Of a stretch of DNA of 64,000 bases, positions 12,055-23,250 are shown piece after piece; within the stretch, counting starts at the first letter, position 1, and each line of letters begins with the position of its first letter. This stretch comes from Reticulitermes speratus (taxonomy: Eukaryota > Arthropoda > Insecta > Blattodea > Rhinotermitidae), in assembly GCA_021186555.1 (NCBI GenBank), contig JAJKFL010000014.1, positions 35,274,033 to 35,338,032 of the forward strand, written 5' to 3'. The notes below the pieces were generated by a model. The model was not told the DNA's origin. It saw only the letters and a list, made by a program, of their open reading frames with translations, and did no database searches. Position numbers and translations under genes: made by a program.

Positions 12055-12300
12055 GTAAATTAATTCCTCTACAGGCCTGGACAGGCCCTTAGGGCTCCAG
12101 GACTTTGAGGCTCACAGAATTTGTAGAAGGCGGCAAGATTATCAGCCTCCCAGCAGATACACCTGGTACTCATTTCTGTTAGAGGCCGGAAGGATTAAGT
12201 CAATAAAAAATCCCAATGACCCCATCGGGAATTGAATCTGCGACCTTCGGCTCGTAGCGCAGTGCCTCAATCAACTGCACTACCGCGTGCCCCCAGTAAT
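12055..12300 (-). mobile_element. tRNA-derived SINE (family S3), minus strand
   Basis: On the minus strand a tRNA-like head (gtagtgcagttgattgaggc; box-B-like agattcaattcccg) is followed by a body with ctaacagaaatgagtacca and gggcctgtccaggcctgta and a tail rich in ttacatttgc. A second, 5'-truncated copy is at 16150-16328. It is inserted in the 37-bp repeat field. Confidence 0.75.
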
Positions 12301-12344
12301 ATATCAGTACCAGTTGTAATTTGGAAACAGTGTTAACATGCCAC

Positions 12345-12570
12345 GGATTGAAATCAGGGGAACAATCAAGCCATGCTCTTGGTCCACCTCGTCCTATCCA
12401 TTCTTTCGGAAACACGTTATTCAAGAATTCCCGACGTACAAGAAACAAACGTCTTGGAGCACCATCATGCATGAACAATAAATAAATCCTAGTCTGCAGG
12501 TCGTTTCGTAGTAAACCGTAGTAAACAGTCCCACCTAACGTGGTGGAAGAAAGAAGGGTCCCAGAAGTCT
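12345..12570 (-). pseudogene. Tc1/mariner-type (IS630-like) transposase fragment
   Basis: On the minus strand one frame reads LRNDLQTRIYLLFMHDGAPR, then FLNNVFPKEWIGRGGP and W..CSPDFNP. HDGAP carries the second catalytic Asp of the DDE/D fold, and W(I)GRGGP...SPDFNP the region around the third Asp. The rest of the transposase is missing. It sits inside the 37-bp field. Related pieces covering other parts of the same transposase type lie at 23025-23245, 41744-42701 and 51695-51910. Confidence 0.8.
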
Positions 12571-12870
12571 GTCTCGTTCAATGCCTGTATGGAAACTCAA
12601 GGCGGATCCTTTCAACATTTTATTTAATAATCAGTAGGCCGCAACTGGGAAACCATTTTTCAGAAGGCCCATTTTCATGTAATATTGTGATATTCGTATA
12701 ATATTTTGGTGAAGATTCGCCTCCTGTAGTTTCGGCCTTGCATTTTTCGTTTGCTATGTGTATGAGTGCAAACTCGCCTTGATAGTGTCAGGTGAAATTT
12801 TAATATAATTTGTGTCAGTACTAGATAAAATTTGGATATAATGTTGTTGCATCTTTTTCAGACCAATCTT

Positions 12871-13898
12871 GGGTACCGTGTTAACGTGTCAGTGCAAGGC
12901 CAAAATGGGATACAATGTTAACGTGTCAGTGCAAGGCCAAAATGGGATACAATGTTAACGTGTCAGTGCAAGGCCAAAATGGGATACAATGTTAACGTGT
13001 CAGTGCCAGGCCAAAATGGGATACAATGTTAACGTGTCAGTGCAAGGCCAAAATGGGATACAATGTTAACGTGTCAGTGCAAGGCCAAAATGGGATACAA
13101 TGTTAACGTGTCAGTGCAAGGCCAAAATGGGATACAATGTTAACGTGTCAGTGCAAGGCCAAAATGGGATACAATGTTAACGTGTCAGTGCAAGGCCAAA
13201 ATGGGATACAATGTTAACGTGTCAGTGCCAGGCCAAAATGGGATACAATGTTAACGTGTCAGTGCAAGGCCAAAATGGGATACAATGTTAACGTGTCAGT
13301 GCAAGGCCAAAATGGGATACAATGTTAACGTGTCAGTGCCAGGCCAAAATGGGATACAATGTTAACGTGTCAGTGCAAGGCCAAAATGGGATACAATGTT
13401 AACGTGTCAGTGCAAGGCCAAAATGGGATACAATGTTAACGTGTCAGTGCAAGGCCAAAATGGGATACAATGTTAACGTGTCAGTGCAAGGCCAAAATGG
13501 GATACAATGTTAACGTGTCAGTGCCAGGCCAAAATGGGATACAATGTTAACGTGTCAGTGCAAGGCCAAAATGGGATACAATGTTAACGTGTCAGTGCAA
13601 GGCCAAAATGGGATACAATGTTAACGTGTCAGTGCAAGGCCAAAATGGGATACAATGTTAACGTGTCAGTGCAAGGCCAAAATGGGATACAATGTTAACG
13701 TGTCAGTGCCAGGCCAAAATGGGATACAATGTTAACGTGTCAGTGCAAGGCCAAAATGGGATACAATGTTAACGTGTCAGTGCAAGGCCAAAATGGGATA
13801 CAATGTTAACGTGTCAGTGCAAGGCCAAAATGGGATACAATGTTAACGTGTCAGTGCAAGGCCAAAATGGGATACAATGTTAACCTGTCAGTGCCAGG
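12871..13898 (+). repeat. Homogeneous 37-bp satellite core, about 28 units
   Basis: The unit is ttaacgtgtcagtgcaaggc followed by caaaatgggatacaatg, 37 bases, repeated nearly without change. The main variation is gtgccagg in place of gtgcaagg, at 13002, 13224, 13335, 13520, 13705 and 13890. The last four are 185 bases (5 units) apart, a young higher-order period. Recent unequal exchange or rolling-circle type amplification from the surrounding old repeat is the likely origin. Confidence 0.97.
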
Positions 13899-14733
13899 TG
13901 GAGCTTACAAACAGTGTCAGATCAAACTTGGATAACATTTTCACGTGTCAGTACCAGTTGAAACTTAGATAAAATGTTAAAATGTCAGTACCAGTTAAAA
14001 ATTTGATACCATGTTAACGTGTCCTTGCGAGATCGAATTCGGATGCTATTGTCAAGTGTAACCTACATACAATATAACGTGTCAATGCCAGTCACAGTTG
14101 GATGCACTGTTAATATGTCAGCGAAAGTTCAATGTCGGATCAAATGGTAAAATGTCAGACCCAGGTGACACAAATATGATGTTAATGTGTCAGTGCAAAT
14201 TAAAACATAAATAACGTTAAGGTGTCACTGCCATTTGAAACTTACTTAAAAGGTTAAAGCGAAAATACGAGGTAAAACTTTGATAAAAACTTAACTTCTC
14301 TGTGCCCGTTCAAACTTTAAGAAATTTTAGCAAGTCATATTTTATTCATGTACACTTTTAACGTGTCAGAGTCACGTGAAAATTGGATAGAGTGATAACG
14401 CCTTAGTGCCGTATGAACCTTCGATACAAATTTGACGTGTCAATATCAGGTAATATCTGGATACAAAATTAACGTGTCAGTACCACGTGAAACTTGAAAA
14501 CCTCTTAACTTATCAATGAAAGTTCAAACTTGGATATAATATTATCGTTTCACTGCCAGGCAGTTGATATCTCATCGCCAGTTTTAACGTAGATGCAGTC
14601 TTAACGCGGATGTGTCAATTGTAATTTGTACACAATGTTAACATGTTAGTACCACGTCAAAATTTTACATAAAATTAACGTGTCAGTGTCATATGAAAAT
14701 TCGATACAGTGTTAATGTGACAGTGTCAGGTAA

Positions 14734-15225
14734 ATTAAATGCAATCAATACATCCACCAAAAATGCACTTAATAAAACAATTAATAACAATTATTAAATT
14801 TGAGTTAAATAATTGTTATCAATTGTATTTTATTAAGTGCGCATATTGGTGTATGTATTGATTGTAAAAATGTGCACGGTACGAATAATATAAAATTCGC
14901 AAATGCTCAACAAACAAAAGCTGTTTACAACTATAAAAACAGAAAGGAAAAGCTTTATAAGACCAATGCAGTTATCTGGTTTAACAAAATATGTAAAATT
15001 CAACGATTTACTCCTAAATATATACAAATGAAAGTCAATGAAAATAATCGCCAAAGTACTAATACAAAAAATGCAGCTCATATATATATATATATATCGC
15101 TTAATCACGAAAGGAGATTTAATAATTGTTAAGAATTTCATTTTATTAAGTGCATTTGTTGATTGATGTACTTCGTATTGATTGTGAGAATATGCACGGT
15201 ATGAATAATATATGATTAAATGCAA
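14734..15225 (+). mobile_element. Penelope-like element, short, with 11-bp target duplication
   Basis: The direct repeat attaaatgcaa at 14734-14744 and 15215-15225 flanks a 470-bp unit inserted into the 37-bp field. Inside, 14742-14795 and 14809-14865 are inverted copies (stem of about 54 bp). The second arm, 14809-14893, recurs directly at 15121-15212. This mix of inverted and direct terminal repeats is typical of Penelope-like elements. The central frame (14872-15132) contains KTNAVIWFNKICKIQRFTPK, which resembles the N-terminal region of Penelope-like polymerases (from general memory, unsure). RT and endonuclease are missing, so it is non-autonomous. Confidence 0.55.
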
Positions 15226-16149
15226 CATTAACGTGTTTGTGCCACGTAATAAAACTTGGATATAAAATTAACGTCGCAGTGCAAAGTAACATTTGAATAC
15301 AATGTAAGCATGTCAATGCCAAGCGAAAATTGGGTACAAAATTAAAGTTTCATTGCCACGTTAAGCTTGGGTAATATGATAACCTGCTAGTGGCACGTGA
15401 AACTTTTATACAATATTACCGTGCGTGTCCCTGTCATGTGAGACTTGGATATAATTTTAAAATGTCAGCTGCAGGTGAAGCTTTATGAAATTTTAACTTT
15501 CCCTTGAGAGAACCAGTTCAAGCTTAGATACAGAATTCACTTCTCACTATCAGGTGAAACTTGAAAAAATATTAACCTTTAATTCACGTTCAAGCTTCAA
15601 CACAATGTTAATATGTTAATGCTACATGAAAATTGGATAAGATATTAAATTTTCATTTCAATTGAAACTTGTAAGCGATGTTAAAGTGTTAGCGTCAGAT
15701 TAGACTTGGATAAAAACGTATCCTTTTATTGCAAGCACAAATTTGGACAAAATGGTGATGTATGAGTGCCAAGATAAACTTGGGTAAGATCTTAACTTAC
15801 AGTGCCACGTGAAATTTGGATAAATTGGCAGTGACAGTGGCAGATAAATATTGAATAAAATCTTAACATCTTAGTGCTAGGTGGGACTGGGATACCACAT
15901 TAACGTGTCAGTGCCTGGTAAATCTTCAATATAATATTAAATTTCAACGTTAGATTCAAAGTTAACGTGTCAATGTCGGGTGAATCTTTGATAAAAGCTT
16001 AACTGTCAGTACAAGTTCAGAGGATTCAATGTAATGTGCCTATGCCAGGTAAAATCTGAATACGTTGGTAAAGTATCAGTGACAGACGAAACATGGATAG
16101 AATTTGAATATGTCAATGCCAGCCACAAGGTTACAATATTGACGTGTAG

Positions 16150-16328
16150 GTAAAAGCAATTCCATTACAGGCATGGACAGGCCCTTAGGGTTCCAGGAGG
16201 TTGAGGCTCCCAGATTTCTAGACAATCGGCACATGAAGGTGGTAAGGTTGTCAGCCCTACGTACAGGCTGCCTTTACCCCCCAGGAAATATTCCTGGTAC
16301 TCATTTCTGTTAGAGGCTGAGTTGAACC
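16150..16328 (-). mobile_element. SINE S3, 5'-truncated copy
   Basis: Matches the body and tail of the 12055-12300 SINE: acaggcatggacaggccctt, tgaggctcccagatttc, and cctggtactcatttctgtta. The tRNA-like head is missing. It is inserted in the 37-bp field, minus strand. Confidence 0.75.
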
Positions 16329-16646
16329 AGGTAAAACTTGAATGCAGTGTTAACGGATCAGTGTGAAATGTGAAAGTGGATACCATATTAACCTATCAGT
16401 GCCAGGTAAGAGGCTCAAACCGTACAAGGTTTCAGTGCCAGGCGAGAATTTGATACCGTGTTAAGTACCAGGTGAAAATTGTATACAATCTTAGACCGTC
16501 AGTTAGACATGAACCTTGGATAGAATTTTAACATGTCAGCGTCATGTGAAACTTGCACTTGTCAACGATTTTTTGCGACTCTAATATCAAGTAGTCAGAG
16601 GCTTTAATGACATTGCCTACAAGCATATTACTGTACGTGTAAAAGA

Positions 16647-16855
16647 ACAGTGGCCGCACTGTCTAAGGCGTAGGTCTCGGGCCGCTCGTTTGCTGCGATT
16701 TCGGCTTCCAATCCCGCCGGGTCAAGGATGTTTGTCTGTTGTAAATGTTGTGTGTTGTACCAGTAGAGATCTCTGCGACGGCCCGATCCCTCATCCAGGG
16801 GAGTCCTACCGAGTGTGCGTGTATCGTTGAGTGTGATCAGGTGCAACATTAATGG
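16647..16855 (+). mobile_element. tRNA-derived SINE (family S1)
   Basis: Head agtggccgcactgtctaagg resembles a tRNA A-box region (Leu/Ser-type with an ...GGTCTAAGGC word). A decayed B box (cttccaatcccgc) follows, then a body with atgtttgtctgttg, ctctgcgacggcccgatccc and ggagtcctaccgagtgtg. Better preserved copies are at 20164-20400 and 60111-60305. Confidence 0.8.
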
Positions 16856-16862
16856 TCTACAC

Positions 16863-18476
16863 ATACGAGTAAGTAGAAAGAGGTCAGACTAAGAAGAAAG
16901 AAGATAAAGAACAGAAAAATAACAAAGAAACCCGTGTTTTAGAAAGGAATTAAACATCTGCAGTATTAATGACAAAGTGAATAATCATGGACGGAATGAG
17001 TGACAGATTGCAGGCAATAGAAGTTACAAGAAATTGATTGCCTATTTCAGTAGTACCCAGAAATTTTGCCCGCGGTAAATATGTGATCCAGAAAATAAAT
17101 ATCCCGCATACTTGTGTCTAAATTTTGCGTGTTCCTCGCAGTCTATTAGCCTACATGAAAGCCGTCCTTCCGGCCGTTTCAGTGACATACTATTACGCCA
17201 TATTTACGTATAGCAACATTCTTCATGCTTATAAAGGCTGCAAGAAAATAGCATACATATTTTCCTACGAAGAGCACCATTGTTTTGAGGGGTTATAGGA
17301 TCTCCCGAACTAACATGAGAGTCAGAAGCTCGGGCTAAGAGACCGGAGTTCTAACCCAGTAGCGTGCTACATTCTCACGATTTATTATACTTATCAAACC
17401 CGGGGACTGCGTGAGATCAATCCTGTGTATCATTTAATGTATCTACTGTTCTTCTGGATAAAGCGTGGGAAGGCAGAGCGTAGCTAGCGAAAATGAAAGT
17501 CAAATCTCCTATTTACACTATATTAAAATTATATATGGAGGCATTACGATTTGGAAAAGGGCGATACGAGTATGCTCAGTATTCCTTAAAATGTCGTATG
17601 AATGTGTCTTCCTAGCTTCTGACCAAGTACCACCAAGAACCAACATTCTTTCAGGACAAACTAAAAAATAAACCCTCCTATCTGAATTATTCAGAGCCGA
17701 CCATATGAGTACTCAGATTAAGATCACCTCCTTGGTCGCAGAATGAACACTAGAAGCTCGTAAATGCTGATGACTTCCGGCAAAATTATGATGACTGAAT
17801 ATTTGACAATAAGGAATATAATTTTCCGGGGTACTAAAAAATGTTGATTTTTCAACTGCGTCATAGGTCTTAGTTTGTTGTTCCCCCAAGGGTAAAGCTC
17901 CCTATATTACACAGTTTCGTCCCTCCTTTTAGCTGGCTGTGTGTCCTGCTGTATGTTGGCCTCGGTCTCAATATTACAAATTCTTGATAAACAACAGTAT
18001 TCTGGCCTTCGCATATCAACAAAGAATGTGTACCTCATAACATCAGTTCAGAGTTCCATAACATAACAGTCCTTACACCATGTCTTTATAAATTTAAAAC
18101 CTCATTTGTAAGAGTATTTCTTAATTCTACAGCTTAACCTTATTTCTAAAATTCGCTGCATTACAACCGTAACTCCCAAGTGACTCGAGAAATGGAAATG
18201 TCTTAGAAAACAATGTTCTTTTGGAAGGATAGTTACTGGAAGCTTGAAGAAGCATTTTTATGGCTGGCTTCAACTGATTGACAAATATAGAGCTAAGTTT
18301 TAAATTTGGAAAGGTAATTGTAATTAAAATATTCACAGGCACGTGAATATGATAAGTCATTTGGACACTAAAATTTGCATTAATTATTAAATCTATATAC
18401 TGAAGTTTTTTTTTCTGAAGAGATACGTTTTTTGTCTAAGTAACAATGGTGATGATGGTTTCTGGTTTGTTTGCAG
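16863..18476. other. Upstream of the Dscam start exon; no gene seen
   Basis: Unique-looking AT-rich sequence. If the first coding exon begins at the acceptor ending at 18476, this is intron or upstream flank. I see no convincing untranslated exon or core promoter. The last bases (tctggtttgtttgcag) form a pyrimidine-rich splice acceptor. Confidence 0.5.
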
Positions 18477-18500
18477 ATCGTGGGGTGCCATGGGTGAATC
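18477..18500 (+). promoter_or_regulatory. Dscam 5' leader with a four-codon upstream ORF
   Basis: After an AG acceptor at 18475-18476 the leader carries gccATGG at 18487-18493, a strong start context. It opens a tiny frame, M-G-E-S-stop, whose TGA (18502-18504) overlaps the main ATG (18501-18503) as ATGA. Ribosomes would have to reinitiate or leak past it to make the protein. This depends on the leader being transcribed as drawn. Confidence 0.45.
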
Positions 18501-18555
18501 ATGAGTGGCTGCGGGCATCTGCGCTGGTGTTGGAGCTCTTTGCTCTTGCCCGCAG
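18501..18555 (+). CDS. Dscam2-like: Dscam-family protein, exon 1 (signal peptide)
   Basis: Start exon of the Dscam-family cell-adhesion gene. It encodes MSGCGHLRWCWSSLLLPA plus the first base of the next codon, then a textbook donor (cgcag|gtaag). Joined to exon 2 in phase 1, the reading continues VWSVALDLKGP. That makes an n-region with one Arg, a hydrophobic stretch WCWSSLLLPAVWSVA and a likely signal-peptidase site after SVA, which fits a secreted or type I membrane protein. The ATG has A at -3 but overlaps the stop of an upstream mini-frame. The next exon is 27.9 kb away, so the link is inferred from phase and from the completed signal peptide. A transcript would be the proof. Confidence 0.75.
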
Positions 18556-20159
18556 GTAAGTGTCTACACCCTGCCTGAAATAAGTTTAGGTATAAACCCG
18601 CTTGGTTTCCAAATACCTTCTACACAAAAGATAATTTTGCTGCTTGGTGTGAACAGGTGAGGAACGCCGTCTATCTTTGAGGAAATGACGTAAATTACAC
18701 GCATTTGAAAAAAATCAGAAAATGTGGCTCTAAGACATATCATAAAAAACGTACGTACAGCCTAGCAGTTCTAGGGCTTTCACTTCACTACTTTCAATTA
18801 CTTTGAAAACCGTAAGACTAACCTAAATTCTATGTTGGACACAAAATATGTTTCGTTTGTACTTACAGTGTTTGATCGAAATATAATTGGCCTTTGATAA
18901 ATATTTACTCATTTTTTGCGGGTTAGGCGCATTACAGCATGAAAATATTCACTCCAAGTGTCCGTCAGTGTTGTCCGATTTTAACCAAATTTAATTTTGT
19001 TGGTAAATATTGGTAAAAAATTTCACTATTACATTCGACGAAAATTTCTAAAGTGGTTCTTGAGTTTTATATAACGATAGACAAATTACGAATCTAGCAG
19101 GAGAAGTTTTGTAAATTATTTTGCATAAAAATGAAAAAGGTTTGAAATAACTATAGAGTTCGTTATTTATATAGGTCGGCTGTTGTCGTCAGGGTAGTGA
19201 AATACGGGATTTTAGTATGAGGTGGCGATGTGGATTGGAAAAAGAGAAAAAATTCACACATAACATTGGTAGAAACACCTCTGTATGAAGAACTAACTGA
19301 GAAGTCGAGAAGGAGGCTGGGGGTATTATTAAAATAAACAAAGGGGGATATGTTGTGGGGATATGAGTAGGACTGAACCGGCTCAGAATCCTCTTATAAG
19401 CGATCTTGGAATATTCGGGTTCCTATATCAGAATATTAGCTTCTCCTTTGTCAAGGATTTAGGACTATGCAAAATCGCAAGGAAGGCAGCTGGACAAATG
19501 TATTATGCTGCCGGCTTATGTTGACTTCGGTCTGCATTACGGACGTGAACCTACACTTCTGGGTTACGACTTAAGACATTGATGAAAACTCGTACAATTC
19601 TTATCAGCAGTGAATCCCTTGTAATTTGGTAAGAAGGGCAGATTGCTGAAGTTCTTGCACAATGCGGGCCATATAGCCTGCACGTAAATCCACTGGCGAT
19701 GTGACAGGCTGAAGCCAGGAAGTTTTAATTAGAAGATGATAAGAACTGGTCTTTGTGTCGTGCACGATCAGTTCATGTTTCGGTACCGGAAGAGTTCTTA
19801 TTTGAAGGCTCCCTCTACTTTGCAATCAAATTTCGCGGCACTGGCTTAGCACTCACCATGACACACACCCACAACTAAGGGATGAACGTCCTAGGGTTCA
19901 TTTGTTTTTCTGATCAAAGTAACAACTAAAACTACTTTGTTATCTACATACACAGACCCATTATCAAAATTTCTAATTCTTATTTTCATCGGAAGAAGCT
20001 TGTCCCGGAATCAAACTGCGGGCCATGGCCCGTCTCATTTTATGCCATTCAGTATGAAAGTTAACTCACTCGAGCAAATGGCCGATCGAAATTTCTAGCC
20101 CTGAATATAGGTATGTTCAAACCTACTCAATAAATGAAGTCCATATTGGACTACGCCAA
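18556..20159. other. Intron 1, proximal part; no gene seen
   Basis: No coding homology. A patch near 18940-19080 (gtccgatttt, accaaattta) is weakly like the R1 repeat. Otherwise unremarkable. Confidence 0.45.
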
Positions 20160-20400
20160 TCCCAGTAGCCGCGCGGTCTAAGCCGTGGTTCTGCAGTCAC
20201 TCGCTTGCTAGGATTGTGGTTTCGAACCCCCCCGGGGGCATGGATGTCTGTTGTGAGTGTTGTGCTTTGTCTCTGCGACGGGCTGATCACTTGTCCAGAG
20301 GAGTCCTACCGAATGTGGTGTGTCTGAGGGTGATCACGAAGCCTCCACAGTGAGGAGGCCGTGGCCTACTAGGGCTGTCGAGCCATTGAAAAAAAGATAT
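20160..20400 (+). mobile_element. tRNA-derived SINE S1
   Basis: Head agtagccgcgcggtctaagc, B-box region ggtttcgaaccccc, body with gggcatggatgtctgttgtg, ggagtcctaccgaatgtg and a 3' end gagccattgaaaaaaag. Same family as 16647-16855 and 60111-60305. Inserted in Dscam intron 1, + sense. Confidence 0.85.
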
Positions 20401-22820
20401 TGGACTACGCTTCCTGTAAACTTACGAGATTAGGCCTACTGTCATCAATCACAGCGTCGTTTATTTCAGTAAAGTCGTTTCTGTGTGAATATTATTCCTT
20501 TCCTATCTTGTGTTTTTAATATAAAAATTTCAGTTGAATATCCAACAGCTTTTCTACGCCTTATACATAAGGTGTGTTTCCTTTCAATATGTTGTACATG
20601 GCCACGCAATGGCATTGTAATTCTCAGATCATTTAAGCCAATATGGCAAACTGTAATGAGCGACACACACACTCACACACTCACCTGCAATTAGCTCGTT
20701 AACATGCAGGTAAGGACTGTCTAATAGCTGAAGAGAGGTATGACATGTAACACAAAAACAAATGTATAGTTCGCTCAAGTCAACAAAAACGTTGCCGAGG
20801 CCCGACTTGGAAGAGACATGTTCGTTCCCCCCCCCCCTCCCCCCTGAACGTAACTTAAAAGATTAAAAGATTCTTTATTTTCTTAAACGAAACAGAATGC
20901 ATTAGGAGTAATTCTTTGTCGCGGCTTAAACTAATACAGCCGAGAGATATTCACTTTTGTCACGGTCATGTAATTAAAGGTGGATCTATTGTTGAACACA
21001 TACAGTTGTGCAGAGACTACAAGAACTCGTTTAGTGGCTGTGTCTGGCAGCTCAACCGGCATTACTACGAGTACAATTCCGTAAGCTGATTTAATTGAGC
21101 AGATGTGCCATAAAATGTATTGCTGACTTAACACAAGCTTAATTGCTAAATTCAAAGTAATCAAATACATAAATGCTTGTACTGACCTTGACCTCGAAAT
21201 TTCATACTTATTTTGGATGGTAAAAGAAAGGTGCCATGATAATGGAACATAATACACCTTTTAAGTTTTCTCGAACCTCTGCGCTTTTGGGTTATAAGTA
21301 GGGTTTATCTGTCACATAATAGAAGAGAATTTTGATAAAATTTATACGTTGCTAATCAGTAAAAATAGAGGTGGGTGGGGAATTAATACATTCTAAATAA
21401 TCGCTGGAAGTGAGAAATTAAAAATGAAACACAGATTTGGGGACTGACGGTGAACATGGAAAGTACAACAACTGAGAGAGCAGAACTGAATAAACAAACT
21501 AAAAATAAATAATTTGAGATGTGCGAGATTTCAGGCTTCTTTCGCAGTGTAGACGAGGACTGGGAATGCTTTATATAGTTTAAGATGGGACCGATAAATT
21601 GCCCCAAAACGAGGGTAAGCAACTTTGAACCTATGCTGCGTAACATCCCAGAAAAGCGAAGAGCTCAATTTAAAATATCTGCAACAGCTTCCAATTTATA
21701 CACAGAATTTAACTTTTCGGTTTGAAATTGTGGACCGCCGAATTACGCGATTCGGCCTACTGCCCACGTTGCTGACCTCAAACCATCTGTTGCTTTTCCT
21801 GTAAGTATGAAATTTAAAGGAATGGAAATTTAACTGAGCGAATTTACAGTCTTTCTAATGTAAAGTGTTTCATAGCTTCATTATGTGAAATGACATCACC
21901 ATGACCCCCGTTACTGTGTTTTACCACACTTGAAGTTGTTTCTTGTTGAGTACATAGAAACCTTCAAAACTGAAATATCTCCGTGAGGAAGAGAATTGAA
22001 GATTACAGACATCTGGATATGATGCCGTGTTATAACAGTACCAGGGCTTTGGAGGAGCTTGTTACACTCAGCTTCAGTATAGCCCAACAAGGGTAAGTTA
22101 TGCGCAGTGTACAACAGATACCTGTAGTAGTTTCCTGATAATCAGTGGACCAATAGGGATGTGATTTTCGAACCCGTTGGGACAAATTACATATTTTAGT
22201 TCGCTGTCCTTGAAATTTGCATTTTTTAGGATAAGGGAGAAGTTTTCTTTTGAAATGTGGGCGCTACTTCTGACGTAGGCTACATAACAAACACTCACGA
22301 TAATCATTAGTGCGCTCTTCGAGTGTCTAGGCACAATTAACCTCGCGGTACTCCGTCATTGTAACCTCCAGTGTATTGCATGCAATATGTGCAGTACAGT
22401 TTGCACTACATCTAGGTACGTCCTCTGGCAGTGCAGGAGTGTACAGAAAATTATGCCTTAGTATATCTACTCTAATTTGAATGGAAGTTAGTCATTTGAA
22501 TGGTCGTATGCTTGACCGTCACCAAGTTTTAGCTGTTTATAATTTCTGCGTTTGGCTCCTCCTTGTCCAAATGAACGTTTATTTGGATTATGAGGATTCT
22601 GGTTCCCTTCGACATGGCACATTTACATGCTTACAGATGTGCTGTTATGCATACAGTTAAATTATTTATGACGTCATGAAAGGGGCCGAATAATTTGTGT
22701 CGTTATATAAGAGTGTCCTTATAACCGAGGAGAAAGGCTTATGAAACAGTAATTGGTATCACAGAATATTTGACGCTGTAGAAGAGGTGTCGATGTCGTT
22801 TATAACAGATTTTGACTGCA
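20401..22820. other. Intron 1; no gene seen; C-rich run at 20827-20845
   Basis: Short frames only. A run of C's broken by one T near 20827-20845 could form an i-motif/G-quadruplex. A small acac microsatellite lies near 20662. Confidence 0.45.
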
Positions 22821-22824
22821 TATA

Positions 22825-23250
22825 CAGGATGTTTCATATAGAACGAAACCCAAATATTTAGCTATAGATCACGAACGGCGGCACTACCTTCCAACCACTT
22901 GCAAATTCCCGGGCATTTCATGCCGAGTCCAGCCGTGAGTCCTTCGCCTCGTTCAAGTCAGATGGCAGTTTGCGGCAACTTTAATTCCCCGCTCGAACAT
23001 CATTGTCATACAATAGCTGCAACATGTCTTACACATTGCAGGAGCGTGTATTCCTTGTGCGAGCCTGCTGGGCTACCGACTCACACCGCGTGACACAGAC
23101 GGAACACAAGGAAAGACTTGGTGGACCCAACGTGCCAGCTAATTGCACTATACACAACTTCGCACAAAAATTCTAGAAAATGGGTTCTCGTCTGGATGAA
23201 CGCAGAAAACATCGTTGGCAAGTTCCCGAAGCTGCGAATGGGGGCTGTGT
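22825..23250 (+). pseudogene. Tc1/mariner-type transposase relic, N-terminal HTH part
   Basis: Starts with a terminal-repeat-like acaggatgtttcatatagaa. From about 23025 one frame reads TLQERVFLVRAYWATDSHRV, then LGGPNVPANCTIHNF and KMGSRLDERRKHRW, with a stop between. This is the N-terminal DNA-binding segment of IS630/mariner-like insect transposases (usual order: QRVFLV..Y.......F...P...VP...TI..L..K....GS..D). The catalytic half is absent. Confidence 0.65.

Larger units (their letters stand above)
11540..16562 (+). repeat. Field of degenerate 37-bp tandem repeats
   Basis: The words ttaacgtgtcagtgccaggt, gaaacttgga and tacaatg follow each other, with many changes, across 5 kb; together they make 37 bases. 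The central part (12871-13898) is almost identical from unit to unit and listed separately. The field is interrupted by two truncated SINEs, a transposase fragment and a Penelope-like element. The period is not a multiple of three and no protein is encoded. Confidence 0.9.

Noticed and set aside
12871-13898. CRISPR array
   Set aside because: Units are contiguous and identical without unique spacers, and the host is an animal; this is a satellite.
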